The notes beneath the pieces are model-generated. The model saw only the letters and a program-made list of their open reading frames with translations, ran no database searches and was not told the origin of the DNA. This document shows, piece by piece, positions 1 through 7,949 of a stretch of DNA of 50,496 bases. The stretch spans positions 1 to 50,496 of the forward strand of contig CAOJHH010000005.1 in the NCBI GenBank assembly GCA_948436025.1, read 5' to 3'. The position numbers and the translations under genes are program-made. The stretch is from an uncultured Clostridium sp. GTDB taxonomy: Bacteria; Bacillota; Clostridia; TANB77; CAG-508. Numbering within the stretch: position 1 is the stretch's first letter; each line of letters opens with the position of its first letter.

Positions 1-455
1 AACCTATATAAAGTGCCAAGACACAATATATAGAGTAGCCTGTCTCGAGTGGTAAATTTGGGATTAATCGAAACGGTTTTTTTACTACAATAGCTAAGTA
101 ATAAAAAAATTATGGTTATGAAATTATTACTGCAAAAAAGACTAGTAATAGAGCCAATATTTCAAGGAAAACTTCTAGAATGTTTGTACTACCTTAAGTA
201 CATAAGAACTTAAGGATTAAGGTGTAGATTTTAGTGGCTGTCTGGTAATCTTTTTTTGAAAAAGAGATTATTTTCTTGAAACGGAAACGGCTAAACAGTA
301 ATGTTTAGTAGAAAATAGAGAAATTCGGCTAGACCTATACTACAAAGTTTACTTAAGTTCTTACCATCTAAATCCATTTTACAAAAAGCAAAATGAAATT
401 TTCATAGGAAACGATAGTTTTCTTAAGAAAATAAAAAAACAAGGAGAGACAAAAC
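1..455. other. 455-bp leader region without a gene, possible structured RNA
   Basis: No credible coding frame runs through this stretch. It contains a perfect 8-bp inverted repeat (CCTTAAGT, 8-base loop, ACTTAAGG, about 191-214) and several shorter complementary stretches, such as an A/T-rich stem near 258-276. It could be the 3' part of a non-coding RNA or the leader of the next gene. I could not match it to RNase P, tmRNA, 6S RNA or a riboswitch I know. Confidence 0.35.
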
Positions 456-1010
456 TTGAAAGAAAATAAAGAAAAAAAGAGTAATAGCGAAATAAAATGG
501 TTTATTGAAGTATTTATTATTACGTTTCTATTATCGCTATTTTTTTCATACATATCCACCACTGCCATTAATGACATACCAATGGGACCAGCCATTTTAA
601 TTTTACTTGCGGTCATTTTTGTAGGTATTTTATTTGATATTGTAGGAGTAGCAGTAACTGTAGCAGGAGAAGAAGAATTCCATGCAAGAGCAAGTAAAAA
701 AATTCCGGGAGCAAAAACAGCAGTAAAACTCATTCGAAATTCATCCATTGTAGCCAATATCTGTGCTGATGTAATAGGAGATATTTGTGGAGTATTAAGT
801 GGTGCCATTAGTGCTATTATTGCCATGAAAATAACCGAAAAGTATCAAATATCTTTTCCGATTCAATTTCTAATTAGTGCCCTAGTAGCATCCTTAACAG
901 TTGGAGGAAAAGCATTAGGAAAAGGATTTGCAAAAAAGAAAAGTGGTATGATTGTATGGATTGTATCCAAAATGATGAAAATATTTTTCCATGAGAAAAA
1001 GGAAAAATAA
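456..1010 (+). CDS. Conserved multi-pass membrane protein
   Basis: The 184-residue protein starts at TTG, chosen because AAGGAGAG lies eight bases upstream and no better start follows. It has about four hydrophobic segments (roughly residues 16-34, 44-66, 100-122 and 132-152). The middle stretch, with the motif DVIGDICGVLSG, recalls the DUF21/CNNM membrane domain, but no CBS domains follow. The function is unknown; a small transporter-like membrane protein is the best guess. It sits upstream of the sporulation cluster but is separated from it by its own promoter-bearing gap. Confidence 0.75.
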   Translation: MKENKEKKSNSEIKWFIEVFIITFLLSLFFSYISTTAINDIPMGPAILILLAVIFVGILFDIVGVAVTVAGEEEFHARASKKIPGAKTAVKLIRNSSIVANICADVIGDICGVLSGAISAIIAMKITEKYQISFPIQFLISALVASLTVGGKALGKGFAKKKSGMIVWIVSKMMKIFFHEKKEK

Positions 1011-1033
1011 GATAAAAATTCAAGAATAGAAAG

Positions 1034-1062
1034 TTGCAAATGAGTTGCAAATATGTTATGAT
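1034..1062 (+). promoter_or_regulatory. Sigma-A-like promoter for the 1127 gene
   Basis: TTGCAA, 17 bases, TATGAT. The TTGCAA hexamer with flanking bases is repeated within the spacer. It lies 65 bases before the start of the next gene. Confidence 0.6.
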
Positions 1063-1126
1063 ATAGTACATTAGCAAATAAATGCTAATAATTCCAACCG
1101 AAGAACGTTGAAAGGAGGACAAAAAG

Positions 1127-1624
1127 ATGCGGATTGGAATCGGAGTAATAATGCTAGTTATAAGCATTGTTACGACTGGGGAAGGCTCTCTTGTTAAAAG
1201 AGAAGCACCAGAAGCAATATCTACAATGAGAAACTCATATGCAGGAGCTTATGAGGAAGGACAAATTTCTGCTAATCTTTATGAAGCTATTGAAAACTTC
1301 TTAGAAGAAACGCAAAAACGTTTTGTTACGGAAGATATTGTGGAAGTATACAATTCTTTCCCGGATGATTATGTGAGGCGATTAATCCAATATTCAGAAG
1401 AGGAAGAGAATGTTTTGGGAGATGCCTTACAAGAAGCAACAGACAAGGTAGCAAGAGAGGAGCTAAAACAAAAATATAATGCAGATATGCGTTATCTTGA
1501 ACAGGAACTTCTAATTTATGGAGAAAAAATAAAATTAGAACTTTCTGAAGAAGAGTTTGAAGAAGCTTTTCCGGTGCTACAAGAAGACACAAGACGAGGA
1601 GAAGTAAATGAAACGGACAGTTAA
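1127..1624 (+). CDS. Unknown secreted or membrane-anchored protein
   Basis: A 165-residue protein with a hydrophobic N-terminus (residues 3-18, signal peptide or anchor) and a charged, Glu-rich, probably helical remainder. AAAGGAGG is eight bases before the ATG, so the start is secure. I do not recognise the family. Codon 2 is CGG (1130-1132), one of the few in-frame CGG codons here that must be read as sense: skipping the C would lead to a stop after five more codons. The gene overlaps the next small gene by 17 bases, so the two are probably translationally coupled. Confidence 0.75.
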   Translation: MRIGIGVIMLVISIVTTGEGSLVKREAPEAISTMRNSYAGAYEEGQISANLYEAIENFLEETQKRFVTEDIVEVYNSFPDDYVRRLIQYSEEEENVLGDALQEATDKVAREELKQKYNADMRYLEQELLIYGEKIKLELSEEEFEEAFPVLQEDTRRGEVNETDS

Positions 1625-1718
1625 AGTAATCAGTGGAGTAATTGGAAGTATTGCTATTGTATTAGCAGTAGTCATTGTTTTTTGTACAATGGACGAAGAT
1701 ATGACCAATATGATTTAA
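1608..1718 (+). CDS. Small single-pass membrane protein, 36 aa
   Basis: The reading frame starts inside the end of the previous gene, with GAGGAG just upstream, and encodes 36 residues. They comprise a basic start (MKRTVK), one transmembrane helix (about residues 7-26) and an acidic tail. Codon 3 is CGG (1614-1616); a +1 skip there would terminate four codons later. The role is unknown. It is likely co-expressed with the upstream gene, since a terminator follows directly. Confidence 0.6.
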   Translation: MKRTVKVISGVIGSIAIVLAVVIVFCTMDEDMTNMI

Positions 1719-1727
1719 ACGTTCGGC

Positions 1728-1768
1728 AAAAAAGGAGGCAGATGTGTAAGCATTTAGCCTCCTTTTTG
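1728..1768 (+). terminator. Rho-independent terminator
   Basis: The stem AAAAAGGAGGC pairs with GCCTCCTTTTT around a 17-base loop. It closes the two-gene unit 1127-1718. Confidence 0.8.
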
Positions 1769-1827
1769 GTATGTAGAAAAATGTCGAAAACTTCTTATAA
1801 ATCGCTAAAACTTCCTATGTTTTGCTA

Positions 1828-1856
1828 TTGGAAAATATTACCAAATAGATTATAAT
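1828..1856 (+). promoter_or_regulatory. Promoter of the spoIIA operon
   Basis: TTGGAA, 17 bases, TATAAT, 32 bases before spoIIAA. In Bacillus this operon is driven by sigma-H; this copy looks more like a sigma-A promoter. Confidence 0.5.
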
Positions 1857-1888
1857 GTATTTAGTAAAATACAAAAGGAGGTACCAAA

Positions 1889-2212
1889 GTGGAGACAAGT
1901 TACCAAGAAAAAGATAAGTTACTCATATTTGAGATTACAGAAGAAATTGATCACCATACCACAGAAAAAATAAGGAGGAAAATGGACCATGAAATTACAA
2001 GATATATGCCAAGAAAAATTGTGTTTAATTTTAATCAAGTTACTTTTATGGACAGTGCAGGGATTGGAATGTTAATGGGAAGGTATAAGCTAGCAAAAAT
2101 GTTAGGAAGTAAGGTGGAAATTATGAAGATACAACCAAGTGTAAGAAAAGTGCTAGAAATGAGCGGAGTATTAAAAATAATTCCTTTAACGGAAGATACT
2201 ATGGCAGGATAA
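1889..2212 (+). CDS. spoIIAA: Anti-sigma F factor antagonist SpoIIAA
   Basis: A STAS-domain protein of 107 residues. When dephosphorylated in the forespore it binds SpoIIAB and releases sigma F. The motif FMDSAGIGMLMGRYK matches the family's phosphorylation loop; the Ser after Asp is the phospho-acceptor, and the second Ser of the Bacillus DSS motif is Ala here. The start is GTG, set by AAAGGAGG ten bases upstream. It is the first gene of spoIIAA-spoIIAB-sigF. Confidence 0.95.
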   Translation: METSYQEKDKLLIFEITEEIDHHTTEKIRRKMDHEITRYMPRKIVFNFNQVTFMDSAGIGMLMGRYKLAKMLGSKVEIMKIQPSVRKVLEMSGVLKIIPLTEDTMAG

Positions 2213-2287
2213 AATATTTTACAAAAAGGTTTATAGGCAAATCCTTAATAAAAAGCCTAAATATATTGACACAAGGTGAGAGGTAAA

Positions 2288-2776
2288 ATGAAAAGCTTAT
2301 ATGATAATGAAATGAAATTAGAGTTCTTAAGTAAATCCAATAATGAGGCATTTGCTCGCATTAGTGTAGCTGCCTTCGTTTCACAGCTAGACCCTACCAT
2401 AGAAGAACTAGCAGACATTAAAACAGCAGTATCTGAGGCGGTTACAAACTCCATTATTCATGGCTATGAAGAAAAAGAAGGAAAGATTGAAGTAATGTGC
2501 AAAATATTTGCAAATACCGTTGTGATTGAAATATCAGATAAAGGAAAAGGAATTGAAAACATCGATATTGCCAAAGAACCACTCTATACTACAAAACCAG
2601 ATTTGGAACGTTCTGGCATGGGATTTACTATTATGGAAAGTTTTATGGATGACTTAGAAGTGGAATCCATTTTGGGCTTGGGTACCAAAATCACCATGAA
2701 AAAAGTAATTCAAAAACAAGATCCAAAAGAAGAAAAACAAGAAGGAAAAATCTTTAGTTCCTTTAGAATTAAATGA
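2288..2776 (+). CDS. spoIIAB: Anti-sigma F factor / serine kinase SpoIIAB
   Basis: A GHKL-fold kinase of 162 residues that holds sigma F inactive and phosphorylates SpoIIAA. The ATP-binding boxes are clear: [11 protein letters not shown] (N box), DKGKGI (G1) and SGMGFTIM (G2). The ATG at 2288 follows GTGAGAGG; an upstream in-frame start at 2276 would include that ribosome site. The C-terminal 20 residues are Lys/Glu-rich beyond the usual end. A short hairpin separates it from sigF. Confidence 0.95.
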   Translation: MKSLYDNEMKLEFLSKSNNEAFARISVAAFVSQLDPTIEELADIKTAVSEAVTNSIIHGYEEKEGKIEVMCKIFANTVVIEISDKGKGIENIDIAKEPLYTTKPDLERSGMGFTIMESFMDDLEVESILGLGTKITMKKVIQKQDPKEEKQEGKIFSSFRIK

Positions 2777-2809
2777 TTATGTTAGTGGCTTCGCCACTTA
2801 CAAATCATT
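2772..2809 (+). promoter_or_regulatory. Hairpin between spoIIAB and sigF
   Basis: AGTGGC-TTC-GCCACT, flanked by AATGATT/AATCATT, lies over the spoIIAB stop and just before the sigF ribosome site. There is no T-tract, so it is not a classical terminator. It could be an mRNA stability or translation element. Confidence 0.55.
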
Positions 2810-2838
2810 ATATGCGTTAGAATAGAAAGGGTGCTTAT

Positions 2839-3556
2839 ATGTACGAAAACAATTTTGCAGACATAGAAAAAGCCCAAGCACGGCGACAATGAAGCCATGT
2901 CGAGATTAGTAGAAAACAACCAAGGCTTAATATGGAACATTGTAAAACGCTTTACCGGTAGAGGTTATGAAACAGAAGACCTTTACCAAATAGGATGTAT
3001 GGGCTTTATTAAAGCAATGAAGCGATTTTGTGTAGGTTATGAAGTACAAGTTTCAACATATGCAGTACCATATATATTAGGAGAAATCAAACGATACATA
3101 CGAGATGATGGAATGATAAAAGTAAGTAGAAGTACAAAAGAGTTAGCAATTAAAATACGAGAATTACAAAAAGAATATTTTGCAAAAACAGGAGAAGAAA
3201 TTACCATTTTAGAAATGGCAAAACGATTAAAAGTACCAAAAGAAGAAATTACCTATGCAATGGATTCGTTAAGACCAGTTTCCTCCATTTATGAAGAAAC
3301 ATCGGATGATGATACAAGAAGCATTTTAGATAAAATGCCAAATGTAAAAGACGAAACCAATCAGATTGTAAACAAAATTGCTTTAAAACAATTAATTGAA
3401 AAACTAGAAGACCGTGAAAAACAAATTATTTTATTACGATTTTATAAAGATAAGACACAATCCGAAGTAGCAAAAGTTTTAGGAATTACACAAGTTCAAG
3501 TTTCACGAATTGAGAAAAAAATACTAAATTCCATGAAATTAAAACTAACCTGTTAA
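2839..3556 (+). CDS. sigF: Sporulation sigma factor F (frame break at CGG, codon 15)
   Basis: The forespore-specific sigma factor, 238 residues when read through. The ATG at 2839 has AGAAAGG upstream and begins MYENNFADIEKAQA. The frame then meets CGG (2881-2883) and would stop three codons later. Skipping the C gives GDNEAMSRLVENNQGLIW, matching the conserved sigma-F N-terminus with its Gly-Asp. Region 2 (YETEDLYQIGCMGFIKA) and the region 4 helix-turn-helix (SEVAKVLGITQVQVSRIEKK) are intact. Starting at the internal ATG 2897 would avoid the break, but it has no ribosome site and would cut off conserved residues. Confidence 0.93.
2881..2883 (+). other. CGG +1 frameshift site 1 (sigF)
   Basis: GCA-CGG-C: skipping C yields Ala-Gly-Asp. 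The unshifted frame stops at 2890-2892. Confidence 0.85.
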
Positions 3557-3581
3557 ACTGTAGCTAATTAGAAATAATACG

Positions 3582-3638
3582 TAAGAACCCCCTTTAACAA
3601 GGGGGCTAGTATGCGAGAGCGTGACTGGGGGTTCTTAA
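3582..3638. repeat. Family B repeat (AACCCCC palindrome)
   Basis: AAGAACCCCC...GGGGGTTCTT encloses an inner CCCTT/AAGGG-type stem. Related copies lie at 10599-10643 and 28899-28928. It is a small interspersed palindrome, possibly also acting as a terminator after sigF. Confidence 0.7.
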
Positions 3639-3677
3639 AAGTGAACAGTTTGAACAATAATAAAGAAAGGACATAAT

Positions 3678-4686
3678 ATGAGAAAAATAATCATTTCACT
3701 CATTTTGTTTGTGCAAATCATTTTTCTAATCCCAGTTATCTTTACAAAAGGATTTCAGACAAAACAAACAAGTACAGAAGTAAACTTAGGTCCAAATGCT
3801 GTAAGTGAAGAAACAAAAACAGAAGACTACAACTATGGCGAATACCAAACCCTAAAGCTCTTACATGCCAAAACAGGTGAGGTAGAAGAAGTAAAATTAG
3901 ATGAATACTTATGCCATGTGGTATCGGCTGAAATGCCAGTCGATTTTGAAGAAGAAGCACTAAAAGCACAAGCCGTTGTGGCACGAACCTATACCATATT
4001 CAAAATTACCACACAAGGAAAAAAACATGAAAACGCAGATATTTGTGATGATAGTGGATGTTGCCAAGCATGGGTATCAAAAGAAGACCGCCTTGCAAGA
4101 TGGGAAGAAAATGTACGAGAAGAGAATTGGAAAAAAATAGAACAGGTTGTAAATGCTACAAAAGGAAAACTAATTACCTATGAAGGAAAGCCAATTAATG
4201 CTTTCTTTCATTCCAACAGTGGAGGAAAAACCGAAATTCCAGTAAACGTATGGGGAGGAAGCTACCCCTATTTACAAGCAGTAGAAACTTCACGGCGAAG
4301 ATGCTTATAGCCAATACTACTCAGAAGTAGTTTTAACAAAAAATGAATTTATAGAAAAAATAAAACAAAAACATAGTAATCTAGAAATTGATTTTAGTAA
4401 AGAAGATGCCATTATGGTAAAAGAAAAGACAGATAGCAACCGAGTCAAAACCTTAAAAGTAGGAAACTTAGAACTAGCAGGAGTAGAAATACGAACACTA
4501 CTAGGACTTCGCTCCACCGATTTTACTTATACCATAGAAGGAGATAATATCAAATTTTCCGTGATTGGCTATGGACACGGAGTAGGTATGAGCCAAACAG
4601 GAGCCGATGCCCTTGCGAAACAAGGCAAAAATTACGAAGAAATCATCAAACATTTTTATACTGGTGTGGAAGTTGTAGATATGTAA
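3678..4686 (+). CDS. spoIID: Stage II sporulation protein D (frame break at CGG, codon 206)
   Basis: A peptidoglycan lytic transglycosylase of the engulfment complex, 335 residues when read through. It has an N-terminal membrane anchor (residues 5-23) and the family motifs SAEMPVDFEEEALKAQAVVARTY, FHSNSGGKTE and, after the break, GYGHGVGMSQTGADALAKQG. The frame meets CGG at 4293-4295 and would stop five codons later. Skipping the C gives TSGEDAYSQYYSE and restores the rest of the domain to normal length. AAAGGA precedes the ATG. It follows sigF across a palindromic repeat. Confidence 0.94.
4293..4295 (+). other. CGG +1 frameshift site 2 (spoIID)
   Basis: TCA-CGG-C: skipping C yields Ser-Gly-Glu. 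The unshifted frame stops at 4308-4310. Confidence 0.85.
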
Positions 4687-4743
4687 AAATAAACTATATT
4701 ACAAAAACAGAAAAAAGTACAAGTGTTATACGATTATGTCGAT

Positions 4744-4786
4744 TTCTTATATTCTAAATAAAGTCATTTTATTGTGAATATAAGAA
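4744..4786. promoter_or_regulatory. Inverted repeat upstream of the pilin-like gene
   Basis: TTCTTATATTC is repeated inverted as GAATATAAGAA (4776-4786), with further AATAAA/TTTATT pairing inside. It overlaps the promoter -35 region, so it may be an operator, or the terminator of spoIID. Confidence 0.5.
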
Positions 4787-4800
4787 AGAATCGATATAAT
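4772..4800 (+). promoter_or_regulatory. Promoter of the pilin-like gene
   Basis: TTGTGA, 17 bases, TATAAT, 24 bases before the ATG at 4824. AAGGAGG follows at about 4809. Confidence 0.6.
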
Positions 4801-4823
4801 AAAATAACAAGGAGGACGAAAAA

Positions 4824-5581
4824 ATGAAACAAAAAAATACACATGTAGGGACAGATTCTATATTCACTCGGAAATGGGATCATTGATGTAGGGGCAGAAT
4901 TTGTGCCTGATCGGAAAAGGTATCACATTAGTGGCTTTGGTCATAACCATTATAATACTAATTATACTAGCAGGAATTACCTTAGGATGGATATTGGGAA
5001 AAAACGGAATTATTGGCATGGCTGAAAATGCAGGGAAAAATTATTTAAAGGCAGAACAAGAAGAAAATAATAGCCTAGAAGAATTATATAGTTTAATGTC
5101 AATTGCAACAAATGATAATGCCCAAGTGAATATAAATGTAAAACAATTGTTAGATATCATGTATCCGGTAGGAAGTATTTACATTACAGCTTCAAATACC
5201 AATCCACAAGAGTTATTTGGAGGAGAATGGGAAAGCTATGGAGAAGGCAGAACCTTAATAGGAGCAGGAGAGGGAACGGATATCAATAATGAAACAGTAA
5301 AATTCGTTGAAAATTCAATAGGGGGAGAATATAACCATAAGTTAACAGTAGAGGAAATGCCGAGTCACACACATGCTATGAGGAGAGGCGGATCTGCTCT
5401 ATGTATTGGCGGGAGTATATCGGGTGTTCCAAATTCCAATGGCTTTAGCTACGCAAATAATGCTGGGTGGTGGTTTGGTCATAATAAGGATGTGGATAGT
5501 ATTGCGTCAAGTGGTGGATCAAATTCTCATAATAATATGCCACCGTATATTGTAACATATATGTGGAAAAGAGTGCAGTAG
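4824..5581 (+). CDS. Type IV pilin-like protein with phage tail-collar-like tip (two CGG frame breaks)
   Basis: A 251-residue protein if both breaks are bridged. It starts at an ATG 8 bases after AAGGAGG (MKQKN), passes CGG at 4869 and at 4912, and then enters GKGITLVALVITIIILIIL, a classical prepilin cleavage site and methylated-helix segment. The leader between the breaks is encoded by two copies of the GTAGGG-type repeat, yet it stays open. The C-terminus (PVGSIYITASNTNPQELFGGEWE through MPPYIVTYMWKR) resembles the phage tail-collar/tip domain. It is probably a surface pseudopilin with an adhesive head. A start at 4901 would avoid the breaks but lacks a ribosome site. Confidence 0.8.
4832..4912 (+). 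repeat. Two family A repeats inside the pilin leader
   Basis: GTAGGGACAGATTC... (from about 4834) and GTAGGGGCAGAATTTGTGCC (4889-4908) are diverged members of the GTAGGGGCGGAC repeat found elsewhere in the window. Here they form the extended leader of the pilin-like protein. Confidence 0.55.
4869..4871 (+). other. CGG +1 frameshift site 3 (pilin-like)
   Basis: ACT-CGG-A: skipping C yields Thr-Gly-Asn. The unshifted frame stops three codons further (4881-4883). Confidence 0.7.
4912..4914 (+). other. CGG +1 frameshift site 4 (pilin-like)
   Basis: GAT-CGG-A, in the frame set by site 3: skipping C yields Asp-Gly-Lys-Gly-Ile, the prepilin cleavage region. Confidence 0.75.
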
Positions 5582-5735
5582 AAAAAGAATAAACATAGTT
5601 ATAAATAAAATTTTTACAAATCATTGTATAAATTTTGAAAATATAGGAAATACTTTTACTAAATTCAAAACGAATTTACAGTTTAAAAGGTTATATATTA
5701 AAAACTGTTCATTCGCATAATTTAGGAGGAGTATT

Positions 5736-6557
5736 ATGAGAAGAGATTCAAGAAGAAGAGAGAAAGAAGAGAAAAATTATAATGTACTTTATATTGGAGG
5801 AAGTATTTTACTAATTGGAATTATTGCTTTTGTGATTACTTTTGTTGCCTATGGAAACAAGATGGACAAACAAGCAAGTTTAGACAATCAAAAAATAGCA
5901 AGTCTCGTACAAGGAAGTAACAAAGATAGTGAAGAAGTAAGTACGAGTATGGGAAAAACAGTAGAAGAAATGCAAAATGAAACTAAAACAATGGAAAACA
6001 CTAACAAAAATACAAATACTACAAAAGCAAATACAAGTACAAACACCAAAACAACAAAAACAAATACCAATACCGTAAAAAAACAAGAAACCACAAAATC
6101 TTCGGAAACGAAAAAAACAGAAACGAAGCAAGAAGAAAACAAACAAGAACCATTAACCTTCACAAAACCAGTAGAAGGAGAATTGGCAAAAGAATATGCA
6201 AAAGATAAATTAGTGTATTCAGAAACTTTAGAAGAATGGGCTACTCACTTAGGCTGGGACATAAAAGCGGATAAAACCACAGTGGTAAAAGCTGCAGCAA
6301 ATGGAAAAGTAAAATCTATCAAAAATGACCCAAGATACGGTTTATCCATCATTATCGAACACCAAGACGGATATGAAACCCTATACGCAAGTTTACTATC
6401 CACTGAATTTGTAACCGTAGGAGAAGAAGTAAAACAAGGACAAAGCATAGGAACCGTAGGAAACTCAGCAGCATTTGAAGTAGCAGATGCTCCACACTTG
6501 CATTTTGAAGTAATACAAAACGGAGAATCCGTCGACCCAAGTACGTTCATAAAATAG
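5736..6557 (+). CDS. spoIIQ: SpoIIQ-like M23 peptidase-domain protein
   Basis: A 273-residue membrane-anchored protein: basic N-terminus, one transmembrane helix (about 21-43), a long Thr/Asn/Lys-rich linker (about 70-145), then a LytM/M23 domain. HLGWD (HxxxD) and HLHFE keep the zinc-ligand pattern, so it may be catalytically active, as reported for clostridial SpoIIQ and unlike the Bacillus protein. Its nearness to spoIID and sigF supports a role in engulfment as the forespore partner of SpoIIIAH. AGGAGG is well placed. Another membrane-bound M23 peptidase remains possible. Confidence 0.8.
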   Translation: MRRDSRRREKEEKNYNVLYIGGSILLIGIIAFVITFVAYGNKMDKQASLDNQKIASLVQGSNKDSEEVSTSMGKTVEEMQNETKTMENTNKNTNTTKANTSTNTKTTKTNTNTVKKQETTKSSETKKTETKQEENKQEPLTFTKPVEGELAKEYAKDKLVYSETLEEWATHLGWDIKADKTTVVKAAANGKVKSIKNDPRYGLSIIIEHQDGYETLYASLLSTEFVTVGEEVKQGQSIGTVGNSAAFEVADAPHLHFEVIQNGESVDPSTFIK

Positions 6558-6581
6558 AAATTGAAAATCCAATTTACAAAG

Positions 6582-6619
6582 AAAAAACAAGCCAAAATAG
6601 AAATTTTAGGCTTGTTTTT
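6582..6619 (+). terminator. Rho-independent terminator after spoIIQ
   Basis: AAAAACAAGCC pairs with GGCTTGTTTTT. Confidence 0.85.
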
Positions 6620-6678
6620 GGGACTTTACGAAAAGCAAACCTTGTGATAAGATAAACAAAGTAAAGGAAGGTGTTGAT

Positions 6679-7429
6679 ATGGCGAACATTTTTGAATATT
6701 TAACTTGGAGAGGGGATTTAACACTTAAACAATCGGAATTTAATGAAATTGATAATTTGATATTAGCACGTTTTTCGTATTTTCCATTTGATCATATTTT
6801 AAACCCAAATGAAACAATTACGATAAAGGAGGCAGGAAAACGCTTCGAAAAGTTAGATGTGGCAAAGGAAAATATTTTGCAAAAAGAGGATATAGATTTA
6901 TTTCCACAAATGGCAAAAAGTATGCGATTTGCAGATATGCAAATTACGAAATATGTGAATAAGATTAACTTAGAAGAAGAAAAACAATTTGGTGCTATTA
7001 CCATTTTAATGCCAGATGATACGATTTATGTATCGTTTCGAGGAACGGATAATACACTAGTGGGGTGGAAAGAAGATTTTAATATGAGTTTTCGCGAAAA
7101 TGTGCCATCTCAAATGGATGCCGTTTCTTATTTAAATGAAATTGCAAGGATATATCAAAATCCTCTTCGCATTGGAGGACATTCCAAAGGGGGGAATATG
7201 GCGGTATATGCAGCAAGTTTTTGAAATTTTGCAAGCAACCGAAGCCGATACACTAACACAAATGAGAAAGAATTGGCTAAAAAATGCAAAAATTTTCATG
7301 GCGACTTACAAAAATATGGATGAGGAAACCAAAAACATGATGACCAAAACAATGGAAGCATTATTTGTAATTATTAAAAATAATATGATAGAAAAATTGA
7401 AACCAACGGAGAGAAAAAGAAGAGAATAG
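6679..7429 (+). pseudogene. Broken Mbeg1-like (DUF2974) alpha/beta hydrolase, internal deletion
   Basis: Residues 1-181 (from ATG 6679, with AAGGAAGG upstream) match the N-terminal part of lipase-like DUF2974 proteins and reach the nucleophile motif GGHSKGGNMAVYAA. The frame then stops at 7224. The family's C-terminus (FEILQATEADTLTQMRKNW and onward) resumes at once in another frame and runs to 7429. In intact relatives roughly 130-150 residues lie between these parts, so the gene appears to have lost its middle. There is no CGG at the junction, so this break is unlike the others in the window. An assembly collapse is possible. Confidence 0.7.
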
Positions 7430-7436
7430 GAAAGGA

Positions 7437-7898
7437 ATGATATTTGGTATGGTGAATGTAGCAATCGCAGTAATTGTAAAAGAAGAAAAAGTATTATTAA
7501 TAAAACGTGAAAGAGGAGATTTTGTTGGACTTTTTGCTCTTCCTGGTGGAAAAATAGAAGAGTGTGAGCATGTGGATGAAGCGGTTTTAAGAGAAATAAG
7601 AGAAGAATTAGGGCTTAATTTGCAATTTACTAAAGTATTGGGAGTGGCAACTGAAATTATGCATGATAAAAAGGCAACTACAATGTTATATTGTTGTGAG
7701 ATGAAGATGGACAACGAACAAAATATAACTAATCCGGAATTTCAGTATAAGTGGTTTTCAAAAGATGAATTATCTTACTCAAACGAAATTGTTGAAAGTG
7801 ATAAGGTAATGATTGAGAAATTTTTTTATGAAAGAAAAGAAAATTACTTGAAACTTGATTGTGATAAAAATCAGGATGGAAAGTACTATTGGAAATAA
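7437..7898 (+). CDS. NUDIX hydrolase
   Basis: A 153-residue protein with a perfect Nudix box, G-x5-E-x7-REIREELGL (from GKIEECEHVDEAVLREI). It hydrolyses a nucleoside-diphosphate-linked substrate, perhaps an oxidised nucleotide; specificity cannot be read from the sequence. AGGAAAGG lies right before the ATG at 7437; the ATG at 7449 (MVNVAIAVI) may be the true start. It follows the broken hydrolase by seven bases. Confidence 0.9.
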   Translation: MIFGMVNVAIAVIVKEEKVLLIKRERGDFVGLFALPGGKIEECEHVDEAVLREIREELGLNLQFTKVLGVATEIMHDKKATTMLYCCEMKMDNEQNITNPEFQYKWFSKDELSYSNEIVESDKVMIEKFFYERKENYLKLDCDKNQDGKYYWK

Positions 7899-7906
7899 AT
7901 AGTGAA

Positions 7907-7947
7907 TAAAAATAATCGGTGAACAAAAAATATCGATTATTTTTTTC
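7907..7947 (+). terminator. Rho-independent terminator
   Basis: AAAATAATCG pairs with CGATTATTTT and is followed by T residues. Confidence 0.75.
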
Positions 7948-7949
7948 TT

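Noticed and set aside
2897-3556. sigF starting at the internal ATG 2897, avoiding the break
   Set aside because: There is no ribosome site, and conserved N-terminal residues (KAQAGDNEA) are encoded upstream across the break.
4901-5581. Pilin-like gene starting at 4901
   Set aside because: There is no Shine-Dalgarno at the right distance and the start lies inside a repeat; the AGGAGG-linked ATG at 4824 is much better.
5880-6163. Long minus-strand ORFs opposite spoIIQ
   Set aside because: They are Phe/Val-rich shadows of the Lys/Thr/Asn-rich linker, without ribosome sites.
7136-7429. A separate 97-residue gene
   Set aside because: It has no ribosome site, and its sequence is the C-terminal part of the DUF2974 family, so it belongs to the broken hydrolase.
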